From Candidatus Sulfopaludibacter sp. SbA3 (lineage in GTDB: Bacteria > Acidobacteriota > Terriglobia > Bryobacterales > Bryobacteraceae): a stretch of DNA of 16,365 bases. The notes beneath the pieces were generated by a model. That model was not told the DNA's origin. It made no database searches and saw only the letters and a program-made list of their open reading frames with translations. Shown here in pieces: positions 1 to 7,554 of the stretch; the first letter of the stretch is position 1, and each line of letters opens with the position of its first letter. The position numbers and the translations under genes were made by a program. Location: assembly GCA_945861255.1 (NCBI GenBank), contig CAMAUG010000049.1, forward strand, positions 1 through 16,365, written 5' to 3'.

Positions 1-1
1 G

Positions 2-1066
2 AAAACCACATCCTGGATCAAGACCTGCGTTGGGTTGGCCATCGCCGCGGCGGTTCTCTTCCCATTGTCCGTGCGCGCTCAGAACACGGGGCCACGTTAC
101 GAAGTGGACCTGTCCTGGCCGAAACCGCTGCCGGATCGGTGGGTCCTGGGAGGACTCGGTGGCGTGTGCGTCGATAACCAGGATCACGTGTTCCTGCTCA
201 ACCGGCAGGACGTGCTCGACGTCGATCTCAACGCCGGGCATTCAGCGCCGCCGATTATTGAGGTTGACCCGGCCGGTAATGTAGTCCATTTTTGGGGAGA
301 CCTCAAGGTCCTCGATCCGCGGCTCCACAGTTGCCACTTCGATAAAGACAACAACATCTGGATCGCCAGCGCTCCTTCCGGCATGCTGCAAAAATACACG
401 CACGACGGCAGCAAGCTGCTGCAGCAGATTGGCAAGAAGGGCGTTCTCGATTCCTCCGACGGCACCACCAAGGGCAAACCCCTCAACTCGAAGGCGGCGC
501 AGTTCTTCATGCCCTCCAGCATCTTCGCCGATCCGCAAAACGGAGACATTTACGTCGCCGATGGCGAAGGCCGGGGCAGCAACCGGCGCATCGCCGTGAT
601 GGATAGCACCGGCAAGTTCCTGCGTCAGTGGCAGCCGGAAGGCATGGAGACGGTACACTGCATGGGCGTCGCCCGCGATGGGATGGTGTACGTCTGCAAT
701 CGCGAAGCCTCGCGCATTCAGATTTATGACAAGATGGGCAAGTTTCTGAAAAACATCGAGGTCCCTTGGAAACCGCACACTCCGCCCACCGACGGCGTGC
801 TTAAGGAGACCGGGGGCTCGGCCGTGGCCCTCGATTTTTCGCGCGATGCGGGTCAGAAATTCATCTACGTGATCAACCAGAATAATTCACAGATTGAAAT
901 CATCGACCGGCAGAGCGGAAAGATTCTATCGAAATTCGGGCGCCCTGGACGGTTCCCCGGTCAATTCGATCAGCCGCACGGCATCGCCGTGGATTCGCAT
1001 GGCAACGTGTACATCGCCGAAAACCGCGGCAAGAAGGTCCAGAAGTTCAAAATCATGGCCCGCTAG
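2..1066 (+). CDS. Secreted NHL-repeat beta-propeller protein (5' end just outside window)
   Basis: The open frame runs back to the window edge. The first visible residues (KTTSWIK, a hydrophobic stretch, then SVRAQ) form a classic Sec signal peptide with cleavage near RAQ. The last base of the codon before residue 1 is g at position 1, so the start is probably an ATG cut by the edge; the TTG at 35 lies inside the signal peptide and is not the start. The mature ~330 aa carries NHL-type blades, clearest at the C-terminus (GRFPGQFDQPHGIAVD, then GNVYIAENRGKKVQKF) and also around DIYVADGEGRGSNRRIAV and MVYVCNREASRIQIYD. This fits a six-bladed propeller. The fold belongs to a family of periplasmic or extracellular binding proteins and occasional lyases (peptidyl-amidoglycolate lyase type). 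No catalytic residues can be assigned here, so the substrate is unknown. It converges on the coiled-coil gene that follows. Confidence 0.85.
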   Translation, partial: KTTSWIKTCVGLAIAAAVLFPLSVRAQNTGPRYEVDLSWPKPLPDRWVLGGLGGVCVDNQDHVFLLNRQDVLDVDLNAGHSAPPIIEVDPAGNVVHFWGDLKVLDPRLHSCHFDKDNNIWIASAPSGMLQKYTHDGSKLLQQIGKKGVLDSSDGTTKGKPLNSKAAQFFMPSSIFADPQNGDIYVADGEGRGSNRRIAVMDSTGKFLRQWQPEGMETVHCMGVARDGMVYVCNREASRIQIYDKMGKFLKNIEVPWKPHTPPTDGVLKETGGSAVALDFSRDAGQKFIYVINQNNSQIEIIDRQSGKILSKFGRPGRFPGQFDQPHGIAVDSHGNVYIAENRGKKVQKFKIMAR

Positions 1067-1120
1067 GGACAACGGGACGAACGGTTCCACGGGCGCGGCA
1101 AGCGCGGGGTTAGCCGGGCA

Positions 1121-1996
1121 CTAATTTCGCGGTTGCTGCACCTTGGGCGAAGCAATGTAGCCGCTGATCAGATCCTTTTTCACGTCGTTCACCACCAGCT
1201 CATAGGGCTGAGTGGCGCGGGAAAGCAGGAACTGAACCGGCTCGTTGATGGTCTTGTCTTTCTTCTCCACCGTCTTGTCGTCGGCGACAATGTTGATCGT
1301 GTAGCGGTTGCGCTTGGGGTCGGTGTTCTTCAACAGCACCGCGATATCGCCCACGCGCTGCGGGCCTTTGGTCTTGCCCAGTTTGAATTCCACGTAATTG
1401 CGTTCGCCCAATGTCTTCAGCGCCGCCAGTTCCTTGCCGTTGGTGGCGATCAGGCCGCTCTGCACGCCCAGGTCGCCCTGTGTCTGCTTCAGATTCGCGA
1501 TCGTCTTTTCGAGCTCTGATCGCGTGGACGCCACTTCCGACCGCACGTTTGACACATCGGTGTTCACTTCGGCGATCCGCGTGGTGGCGGCCGAAGCGGT
1601 TTCCTTGACCTGCGAAACTTCACTACTCACGGCGGCCACGCGTTTTTCCTGCTCCATCTGGACTTTCCGCAGGTTGGCAGCCAATCCCTCGGCGTGCTTC
1701 TCGGCGTCGTCTTTGGCCTGCCCGGCAAGCTGGCTGGCCTGGCGGCGAGCGGCATCCAGTTCGGACCTGAGCGATTCCACCGACCGCCGGCTGGTCTGCG
1801 TGGTGACCGCCGACGTCTCATGGATCTTGGAAATCTCGTCCAACAAGGCTTCGCGCGTTTGCGCGATTTCGTTGCGAATCTCGCTAATCTGGGTATACAA
1901 ATACCCAACTGCCCCGCCCACGACGATGGTGAGCACCAGCGCGATGATTGCCAGCGGCGAACGGGAACTGGGTATGGCCTGATTCTGGTCGTTCAC
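1121..1996 (-). CDS. Single-pass membrane protein with long periplasmic coiled coil, function unknown
   Basis: About 291 aa. A short polar N-terminus (MNDQNQAIPSSRS) is followed by one transmembrane helix (LAIIALVLTIVVGGAVGYLY, about residues 15-35). Next comes a ~150-residue region rich in Glu, Lys, Ala, Ser and Gln with heptad character (LRSELDAARRQASQLAG, RSEVASTRSELEKTIANLKQ), so a coiled coil. The C-terminal ~90 residues (from about YVEFKLGKTKGPQRVGDIAV) look like a small beta-rich domain. I do not recognise the family; it resembles envelope coiled-coil proteins in general layout only. The GTG start at 1996 has a GAGGAG Shine-Dalgarno 8 nt upstream. An in-frame TTG at 2023 has its own GGAGG 9 nt upstream and would add nine residues, so the start is ambiguous. 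The gene converges on the NHL gene with about 54 bp between the stops. Confidence 0.75.
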   Translation of the reverse strand: MNDQNQAIPSSRSPLAIIALVLTIVVGGAVGYLYTQISEIRNEIAQTREALLDEISKIHETSAVTTQTSRRSVESLRSELDAARRQASQLAGQAKDDAEKHAEGLAANLRKVQMEQEKRVAAVSSEVSQVKETASAATTRIAEVNTDVSNVRSEVASTRSELEKTIANLKQTQGDLGVQSGLIATNGKELAALKTLGERNYVEFKLGKTKGPQRVGDIAVLLKNTDPKRNRYTINIVADDKTVEKKDKTINEPVQFLLSRATQPYELVVNDVKKDLISGYIASPKVQQPRN

Positions 1997-2051
1997 GGGT
2001 GAATCTCCTCTTATTGAAAACAAAGGGTTCTACCTCCTTATTCTACATCGG

Positions 2052-2078
2052 TTGACGTGGCCGCTGACTAAATATAGT
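2052..2078 (+). promoter_or_regulatory. Possible sigma70-type promoter for the small membrane protein gene
   Basis: TTGACG (2052-2057) and TATAGT (2073-2078) are separated by 15 nt, a little short of the optimum. It faces the plus-strand ORF at 2314, which would give a leader of about 230 nt. A 7-bp inverted repeat TGAGTTC/GAACTCA (2082-2088 and 2107-2113) begins right after the -10 and could be an operator or the base of a leader hairpin. This is seen in sequence only and the spacing makes it tentative. Confidence 0.3.
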
Positions 2079-2189
2079 ACCTGAGTTCTATAAGTCTTGC
2101 ACCCGGGAACTCATAGGGTCGAAGGCGTCAGAAGCAGGCGCGGCCACATGGGTGCAGCCAACGCTTGGAGAATCGGCGGCCAAACCCAC

Positions 2190-2215
2190 ATGCCCGCCAC
2201 CGGGTGGTGGGGCAT
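2190..2215 (+). other. Strong intergenic hairpin in the leader before 2314
   Basis: Ten base pairs form between 2190-2201 (ATGCCC, bulged G, CCACC) and 2206-2215 (GGTGGGGCAT) around a GGGT loop. There is no U-tract after it, so it is not a canonical terminator. A second, smaller perfect inverted repeat (TGCCC GT GGGCA, 2267-2278) lies downstream. The 290-bp gap 2024-2313 holds these structures and the putative promoter, and no coding sequence I can support. It may be a degenerate intergenic repeat or a structured 5' leader. Confidence 0.4.
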
Positions 2216-2313
2216 CGATTCCGACGCCGCTGGGCGTGCCGCCGCGGGAAAATTCAAACTGACCACTGCCCGTGGGCACGGCTGCTAAACTCATAACAAA
2301 GGATGATCGAGGG

Positions 2314-2694
2314 ATGATCGTTCGCATACGGCTGGGGAGGGGGCGTGCGCTGCGGCACACGCGTGGAGCCAACCGCGGGCTGGCTCTGGCTGCGGCGGCC
2401 CTTCTGGTTCCGGCGGCCCTCATGGCGTACGTGCTGGGCGTCTGGCGTTTGGCTTCGGACCTGGGGATGGCGGGCGAGTTCGCGTGGAGCGGGCTGTTTT
2501 CGCACTGGCAGGTGTGGATCGCCGTCGCTGTGACGGCCCACGCGGCTTCTTCCATCCTCAACCGTTACGGACACGGTGGAGCCCTGCGCCTGCCGCGCTT
2601 ATTTTCGTGGCTGCCGCGCTCGCCTAAACCGGGGCCGCCGCCGTCGTCGCAGCCGCCATCCAGTTACGATAGGCCTCGTCCAAAAGCTCGATGA
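2314..2694 (+). CDS. Small two-helix membrane protein, hypothetical
   Basis: About 126 aa from ATG 2314, with AAAGGA about 10 nt upstream. An Arg-rich N-terminus (MIVRIRLGRGRALRHTR) leads into a hydrophobic segment (GLALAAAALLVPAALMAY, about residues 21-38). After an aromatic/charged stretch there is a second, weaker membrane segment (WIAVAVTAHAASS, about 68-82). The tail is Pro/Ser rich (PKPGPPPSSQPPSSYDRP) and runs 71 nt into the 3' end of glcF on the opposite strand, so part of this tail may simply reflect the GC-rich antisense of GlcF. The hydrophobic pattern and start context favour a real gene. No family is recognised and no function is proposed. Confidence 0.5.
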   Translation: MIVRIRLGRGRALRHTRGANRGLALAAAALLVPAALMAYVLGVWRLASDLGMAGEFAWSGLFSHWQVWIAVAVTAHAASSILNRYGHGGALRLPRLFSWLPRSPKPGPPPSSQPPSSYDRPRPKAR

Positions 2695-3958
2695 CGTGCA
2701 CCACGCGCTGGCCTTGCCCATGCCGCACAACGCCCACGCGAAGTTGCAACATGCAGCCTGGATTGGCGGTGGCGATGCACTCGGCGCGTGTGGAATTGAC
2801 GTTAGCCATTTTCTTTTCGAGCAGCGCCATCGACATGTCCGTGTGAACCACGTTGTAAATACCGGCGCTGCCGCAGCAGATGTCGGCCAGCGGCATTTCG
2901 CGGAACGTGAGGCCGGGGATACGCTTCAATAAGTCGCGCGGAGCCGAACGTACGCGCTGGCCATGCGCCAGATGGCAGGAATCCTGGTACGTCACGGCGG
3001 CGCGCACTTCACCCAGACGCGGATTCAGCTCGATGGACGCCAGGAACTCGGTGACGTCCTTCATCTTGGCGACGAACTCCCGGGCGCGCGTGGCGTAAGC
3101 CGGGTCATGCTCCAGCAACTCGTCGTATTCCTTGAGGGTGGAGCCGCAGCCCGCGGCATTAGTAAGAATGGCGTCGAAGCCGCCGCTTGCAAGTGCGTCC
3201 ACGTTCTTCCGTGCCAGTTGGCGGGCGGTGTCGCGAATGCCCGCATGGACGTGCAGGGCGCCGCAGCACGTCTGGCCGTCCGGAACCGTGACCTCACAAC
3301 CATTGGTCTGCAGCACTCGCACCGTGGCTTCGTTAAGCCTGGAAAAACAAACGTTGGCGATACAGCCCGCCATCAGCGCCACCCGGTGCTTGCGTTCGCC
3401 ACGCGCCGGGAAAACGCGCCCCATCTGTTCGAAAAAGAAAGGTGCTTCGGCTTGGGGCGAAAGTGCTTCCAATTCGCCCAGGCGGCCGAACTGGCCAAGC
3501 ATGCCCGAGCCGCGCACGAACCGCTGGAGGCCGGATGCCTGATAGAGGCGCAGCCCGAAGCCCGCCAGGCGCAGCAGCGTCCGGCTGGGCAAGAGCCGGT
3601 TGAAGACCAGGTCGCGCACAAGGCGTTCCGTCCACGGCCGCCGTATGCTGCTCTCTATTTGCGCGCGGGCGCCCTCCACCAGCCGGCCGTAGCTCACGCC
3701 GGAGGGGCACGCCGATTCGCAGCCGCGGCAGGCCAGGCACAAGTCGATGTGCTCACGATAGGCGTCCGTGATGGGCGCGCCCTCCGCCACTTGTTTCATC
3801 TGAAAGATGCGGCCGCGCGGTGAATCCATCTCCAGATGCAGTTCGCGATACGTGGGGCAGGCGTTCAGGCATAGGCCGCAGTGGACACAGCGATCCAGAT
3901 CGGCCTGGCGCGGCGCGTCGGAACTTTGGATCGCGTGCAACGCCTCAGAGGTAGCCAT
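2624..3958 (-). CDS. glcF: Glycolate oxidase iron-sulfur subunit GlcF
   Basis: 444 aa. GlcF is the electron-transfer subunit of the membrane-associated GlcDEF glycolate dehydrogenase, which oxidises glycolate to glyoxylate and passes electrons towards quinone. Two [4Fe-4S] ferredoxin motifs are visible: CVHCGLCLNACP (C24, C27, C30, C34) and CLACRGCESACP (C74, C77, C80, C84). Two CCG modules follow at residues 231-233 (CCGALHVHAG) and 361-363 (CCGSAGIYN), as in heterodisulfide reductase D/GlcF-type proteins; NAAGCG (268-272) and YQDSCH (324-329) are the partner motifs. Full length for the family. The ATG at 3958 overlaps the end of glcE by 14 nt, so the two are translationally linked. The last ~10 residues (AAATTAAAPV) are a low-complexity extension in the part overlapping the convergent ORF. 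Confidence 0.95.
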   Translation of the reverse strand: MATSEALHAIQSSDAPRQADLDRCVHCGLCLNACPTYRELHLEMDSPRGRIFQMKQVAEGAPITDAYREHIDLCLACRGCESACPSGVSYGRLVEGARAQIESSIRRPWTERLVRDLVFNRLLPSRTLLRLAGFGLRLYQASGLQRFVRGSGMLGQFGRLGELEALSPQAEAPFFFEQMGRVFPARGERKHRVALMAGCIANVCFSRLNEATVRVLQTNGCEVTVPDGQTCCGALHVHAGIRDTARQLARKNVDALASGGFDAILTNAAGCGSTLKEYDELLEHDPAYATRAREFVAKMKDVTEFLASIELNPRLGEVRAAVTYQDSCHLAHGQRVRSAPRDLLKRIPGLTFREMPLADICCGSAGIYNVVHTDMSMALLEKKMANVNSTRAECIATANPGCMLQLRVGVVRHGQGQRVVHVIELLDEAYRNWMAAATTAAAPV

Positions 3959-5000
3959 GCAGCCGTCCTCGATTCAGTAGATTTTCCGGATCGAACATGT
4001 GCTTAATTTTCTTCATCATTCCTGATTCATCGTGAATCGGCGTCGGCGGAGGGTCCGTGGCGTAGTGGGCATGGATGACACCCGAACCGGAGCGGGCGAT
4101 GCACGGGATGCCGGCGGAGCTCAGCCGTTCCATCTCTTCACGCATTCCGGCGAGCGGCGTCCGGATCGCCACGACGCCTCCCGCCGGATTCGCCGCTAGA
4201 AATCGCGGAGTGAATTCGCGAATTTCTTGCCACAACGCATTTTCCTCGTCCCCTTCGGCGGCGCGCGCCTTCGCCAGATCCTTCGAAAAACGCGCGATCA
4301 CCTGCTGGTTTCCGGTGGCCCTCACCAGAAGCCGGTAGACATCGGATATTCTCACGATATCGATCGCAGCGGGCGGAAGCTGGCCTCGCAAGATCCGGTC
4401 GCGCTCGGCAAACGCATCGCCCGCAGCGGAAAACTCCATCACGAACGTGCGGGAACACTGCGGAATGGGAAAAACTTTGAAGTTCACCGAAGCCATGGCA
4501 GCCAGCGTGCCGAAGGACCCGATCATGAGCTTGCCCATGTCCAGCCCCGCGACATTTTTCACCACCATGCCGCCCGTTTGCACCAGCTTGCCTTCGAGCG
4601 TGGCGAACGTCATGCCGATGACCATGTCGCGCGCCGTTCCATAGAGCCGCCGCCGCGGACCGCTCAAATTGGCTCCAATGACGCCGCCGACGGTCGCGCT
4701 CTCCCAGCCCGGTCCGGTAAAGGGATCGAGCGGCAGCATCTGACCGCGCTCTTCCAGCGTGCGTTGGAGTTCGGTGAACGGCATCCCTGCCTCCACACTC
4801 ACGGTAAGATCCTGCGGTTCATATTGGATGAGCCGGCACAAGCGCGTGGTGGAGATGGTTGCAGCGCCGTCTTGCGGGCGCCCGCCCAAACGGTCCTTTG
4901 TGAAATTGCCGCCCATGCGGATGGTGCGCCGCTCGCCCGCCAGCGTGCGCAGCGCCTCGGCCAATTGTGGCGGTGTCTCGGGGTAAATCGCGGGCTGCAT
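3945..5000 (-). CDS. glcE: Glycolate oxidase FAD-binding subunit GlcE
   Basis: 351 aa, normal for GlcE. It is the FAD-binding partner of GlcD and GlcF in glycolate dehydrogenase. The PCMH-type FAD domain is clear: GGNFTKDRLGG (30-40), DLTVSVEAGM (64-73), ATVGGVIGANLSGPRRRLYG (102-121, the hallmark GlcE loop), and VVKNVAGLDMGKLMIGSFGTL split over about 146-166. The C-terminus (KKIKHMFDPENLLNRGRL) is also typical of this flavoprotein class. The start is set at ATG 5000: its A is shared with the TGA stop of the upstream pseudouridine synthase gene (TGATG), an arrangement that favours reinitiation. The frame is open much further upstream (to 5423), but that part is antisense shadow of the synthase gene. 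No glcD is present on either side within the window. Confidence 0.93.
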   Translation of the reverse strand: MQPAIYPETPPQLAEALRTLAGERRTIRMGGNFTKDRLGGRPQDGAATISTTRLCRLIQYEPQDLTVSVEAGMPFTELQRTLEERGQMLPLDPFTGPGWESATVGGVIGANLSGPRRRLYGTARDMVIGMTFATLEGKLVQTGGMVVKNVAGLDMGKLMIGSFGTLAAMASVNFKVFPIPQCSRTFVMEFSAAGDAFAERDRILRGQLPPAAIDIVRISDVYRLLVRATGNQQVIARFSKDLAKARAAEGDEENALWQEIREFTPRFLAANPAGGVVAIRTPLAGMREEMERLSSAGIPCIARSGSGVIHAHYATDPPPTPIHDESGMMKKIKHMFDPENLLNRGRLHGYL

Positions 5001-5764
5001 CACGAGGCCAATCCCCTGACTTCCTCGGAAGTGAGCAGCCGGTATTTGCCGATCTCCAGATCGCCTATTGCAATCGGCCCGATGCGCGTCCGGACCAGTT
5101 TGAGCACCTTCGCGCCCAGCGCCTCCACCATGCGGCGCACCTGGCGGTTGCGGCCCTCGGTGATCGTGATTTCGAAAAATGTGTACTTCTCGGAATCGCG
5201 AATGCGCGTGACTTCGGCGCGGCGCGTGGGGCCATCGGAGAGTTCCATCCCTGCGCGTAAAGTATTCAGTTGGTCCTCGTCGAGCCGTTGCGAGGCTTTT
5301 ACCAGGTAGGTCTTGCGCACTTTGGACTTCGGACTGGTCAGGTGATCGCCCAGCTCCGTGTCGTTGGTCAAGACTAGCAGGCCGGTGGTGTCCTGGTCCA
5401 GGCGCCCTACCGGGACCACCCACGCGTCAATGCCTTCCAACAAATCGTAGACCGTCGGCCGGCCTTCCGGGTCCCTGTGCGTGGTCAAGTAACCTTTAGG
5501 CTTGTACAAGAGCAAATAAACTTTCTTGCGCGCCGTAATCGGCTTGCCGTCCAATCTCACGTTGTCTTCCGCGGGGTCCACCCAGGCGTCCGGCGACTGC
5601 ACCTTCTTTCCGTTCACCGTGACGCGGCCAGCGCCGATCCAGCTCCGCGCGTCCGTTCGCGAACCGAAGCCCGCCTTGGACAAAACGCGGTCCAGCGTAT
5701 GGCGCCGGACTACCTTGTGAAGGGGGCGGGAACGGGAAGCGGTCTTGTGTCTGGTGGCGGGCAC
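5000..5764 (-). CDS. rluB: RsuA/RluB-family pseudouridine synthase
   Basis: 254 aa. Enzymes of this family convert specific uridines of ribosomal RNA to pseudouridine. An S4 RNA-binding domain occupies about residues 23-70 (LDRVLSKAGFGSRTDARSWI, then GRVTVNGKKV). The catalytic domain contains the signature VGRLDQDTTGLLVLTND with the presumed catalytic Asp123, KTYLVK (151-156) and the C-terminal GRNRQVRRMVEALGAKV. A basic N-terminal extension of about 20 residues precedes the S4 domain. The start is GTG 5764; an in-frame stop lies two codons upstream and no clear Shine-Dalgarno is visible, so the message may be leaderless. The exact target (RluB versus RsuA, RluE or RluF type) cannot be settled from sequence alone. 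It is first in a likely operon with glcE and glcF. Confidence 0.92.
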   Translation of the reverse strand: MPATRHKTASRSRPLHKVVRRHTLDRVLSKAGFGSRTDARSWIGAGRVTVNGKKVQSPDAWVDPAEDNVRLDGKPITARKKVYLLLYKPKGYLTTHRDPEGRPTVYDLLEGIDAWVVPVGRLDQDTTGLLVLTNDTELGDHLTSPKSKVRKTYLVKASQRLDEDQLNTLRAGMELSDGPTRRAEVTRIRDSEKYTFFEITITEGRNRQVRRMVEALGAKVLKLVRTRIGPIAIGDLEIGKYRLLTSEEVRGLAS

Positions 5765-5815
5765 TACTTATGATCGTACCAGTGGGTGAATAGTAACGGC
5801 GGGGGCCAATCAGGC

Positions 5816-6682
5816 ATGTTGGAATGCGTTCCGAATTTCTCCGAGGGAAGGAATCCCGACACGTTGCGGGCGATCGTCGGCGCGATTGAGAGCGCCGCCG
5901 GCGCTACCGTGCTCGGCTGGGAATCCGACCCCGATCATCATCGCAGCGTCGTCACTTTGGCGGGCCCGCCGGAGGCCGTGCTGGAAGGCGCGGTGCGCGG
6001 TGTGGGGAAAGCCGCGGAACTCATCGATCTCTCCCGGCACAAGGGTGTTCATCCGCGAGTGGGCGCGGCGGATGTTGTGCCGTTTATTCCCCTGAACGGT
6101 TCCACGATGGAGGATTGCGTCAAAGCCGCCCATCGCGCGGGCCAGGAAATCTGGAGCCGCTTCGGCGTGCCCGTCTACTTCTACGAAGAAGCCGCGCGCA
6201 TTCCCGAGCGCCGCGCCCTGCAACATGTCCGCCGAACGGGCTTCGACGGACGGCCTCCCGATGTGGGCGATATCGCTGAGCATCCCACCGCCGGCGCGGT
6301 CATGGTGGGTGCGCGGCGGTTCTTGATCGCCTATAACATTAACCTGGCCACCCGGGATGTGAGGATCGCCCAGGCCATCGCACACCGCATCCGCCAATCC
6401 ACGGGCGGGTTCCGATTCGTGAAAGCAATCGGGCTGCGACTGGAATCGCTCGATTGCACGCAGATATCCATGAATCTGGTCAATTTCGCGGAGATCCCCT
6501 TGGATACGCTGTACGATACGGTTCTGGGTGAAGCGGCGCGCCTAAAGACCACCATCGCAGAAAGCGAACTGGTCGGCTTCGTGCCGCGCGCGGCGTTTCA
6601 GCAGTCGCCGGATTTCTTCCGGCGGACGCGCGGGTTCGACGAATCGCGGATTATCGAAAACCGGCTGGTACAATCGAAATAG
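5816..6682 (+). CDS. ftcD: Glutamate formimidoyltransferase (FTCD N-terminal type)
   Basis: 288 aa. Family enzymes move the formimino group between formiminoglutamate and tetrahydrofolate, in histidine breakdown and one-carbon supply; the protein is cytoplasmic. The N-terminus ECVPNFSEGR is the family signature, and HKGVHPRVGAADVVPFIPL (75-93) contains the conserved catalytic-region histidines. FVKAIGLRLE (201-210), followed by ISMNLVNF, marks the second (FTCD) domain. The cyclodeaminase domain of the animal fusion protein is absent, as usual in bacteria. ATG 5816 is preferred because the family motif begins immediately after it; an in-frame GTG at 5786 would add ten low-complexity residues (MNSNGGGQSG). 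Its stop TAG overlaps the GTG start of lipA. The promoter must lie in the ~50 bp shared with the divergent synthase gene, where I see no convincing box. Confidence 0.9.
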   Translation: MLECVPNFSEGRNPDTLRAIVGAIESAAGATVLGWESDPDHHRSVVTLAGPPEAVLEGAVRGVGKAAELIDLSRHKGVHPRVGAADVVPFIPLNGSTMEDCVKAAHRAGQEIWSRFGVPVYFYEEAARIPERRALQHVRRTGFDGRPPDVGDIAEHPTAGAVMVGARRFLIAYNINLATRDVRIAQAIAHRIRQSTGGFRFVKAIGLRLESLDCTQISMNLVNFAEIPLDTLYDTVLGEAARLKTTIAESELVGFVPRAAFQQSPDFFRRTRGFDESRIIENRLVQSK

Positions 6683-7554
6683 TGCTGGTCAGCATCGATC
6701 CACAACCCCGCGCGCCGCGCCCAGCTTGGCTGCGCGCCCCCGCACCCGTGGGCGAGAACTACCAGAAACTCAAGAACTTGGTGCAACGGCTGGGGCTGCA
6801 CACCGTTTGCGAGAGCGCCGCGTGCCCCAACATCGGAGATTGCTGGAACCAGCGCACCGCTACCTTCATGATCCTGGGCAACGTGTGCACCCGCCGCTGC
6901 GGATTCTGCAACGTGCAAAAAGGCGCGCCCTTACAGGTGGATTACGACGAACCCCGGCGCGTCGCCGAAGCCGTGGAGACCCTGGGGCTGAAGTTCGCGG
7001 TGATCACGAGCGTGAATCGCGACGACCGCAAGGACGGTGGCGCGGAATTGTTCGCCCTCACCATCCAGGCGATCCGCGAGCGCGTGCCCGGTTGCGGCAT
7101 CGAAGTGCTGGTGCCGGATTTCCAGGGTTCGCACGCGGCTATGGATATCGTGCTGGATGCCCGGCCCGGCGTGCTGAACCACAACACGGAGACCGTGCCG
7201 CGCCTGTACCGCCAGGTCCGCCTGGGCGCGCGCTATGAGCGGTCCCTCGACATGCTGGCGTATGTGAAGCGGCGCAATCCGGAGATTCCCACCAAATCCG
7301 GTTTGATGGTGGGCCTCGGCGAAAACATGGAAGAAGTCCACCAGGTGATGCGCGATCTGCGCGGGAGCCAAGTCGATATCCTGACTATCGGCCAATACCT
7401 GCGGCCTTCCCTGAAACACCTGCCCGTTATCCGCCACGTGACGCCGGACGAGTTCGCCGGCCTGAAGCGCCTAGGCTACGAAATGGGCTTCACGCACGTG
7501 GAGAGCGGACCGCTGGTGCGGAGCTCCTACCATGCGGCGGATGCGGTGGCATGA
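6682..7554 (+). CDS. lipA: Lipoyl synthase LipA (radical SAM)
   Basis: 290 aa. LipA inserts two sulfur atoms into protein-bound octanoyl groups to make lipoyl cofactors for 2-oxoacid dehydrogenases and the glycine cleavage H protein. The auxiliary-cluster cysteines are C43, C48 and C54 (CESAACPNIGDC). The radical-SAM motif is CTRRCGFC (C69, C73, C76). The C-terminal RSSYHA (280-285) contains the conserved Ser ligand of the auxiliary cluster. All key residues are present and the length is normal. The GTG start overlaps the ftcD stop (TAGTG), and the lipA stop overlaps the next ATG (ATGA), so the three genes are probably co-translated. No lipB (octanoyltransferase) lies next to it here. Confidence 0.96.
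   Translation: MLVSIDPQPRAPRPAWLRAPAPVGENYQKLKNLVQRLGLHTVCESAACPNIGDCWNQRTATFMILGNVCTRRCGFCNVQKGAPLQVDYDEPRRVAEAVETLGLKFAVITSVNRDDRKDGGAELFALTIQAIRERVPGCGIEVLVPDFQGSHAAMDIVLDARPGVLNHNTETVPRLYRQVRLGARYERSLDMLAYVKRRNPEIPTKSGLMVGLGENMEEVHQVMRDLRGSQVDILTIGQYLRPSLKHLPVIRHVTPDEFAGLKRLGYEMGFTHVESGPLVRSSYHAADAVA

Noticed and set aside
2963..3823. Long plus-strand frame antisense to glcF (286 codons)
   Set aside because: It lies entirely opposite a clear glcF gene and its composition is that of GC-rich antisense DNA.
4227..5309. Long plus-strand frame antisense to glcE and the pseudouridine synthase (360 codons)
   Set aside because: It spans the junction of two well-supported genes on the other strand and has no domain features.
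5001..5423. Extension of the glcE frame upstream of 5000 (about 141 extra codons)
   Set aside because: The added sequence is Arg/Gly/Pro-rich shadow of the pseudouridine synthase gene; family homology begins at ATG 5000, which overlaps the synthase stop.
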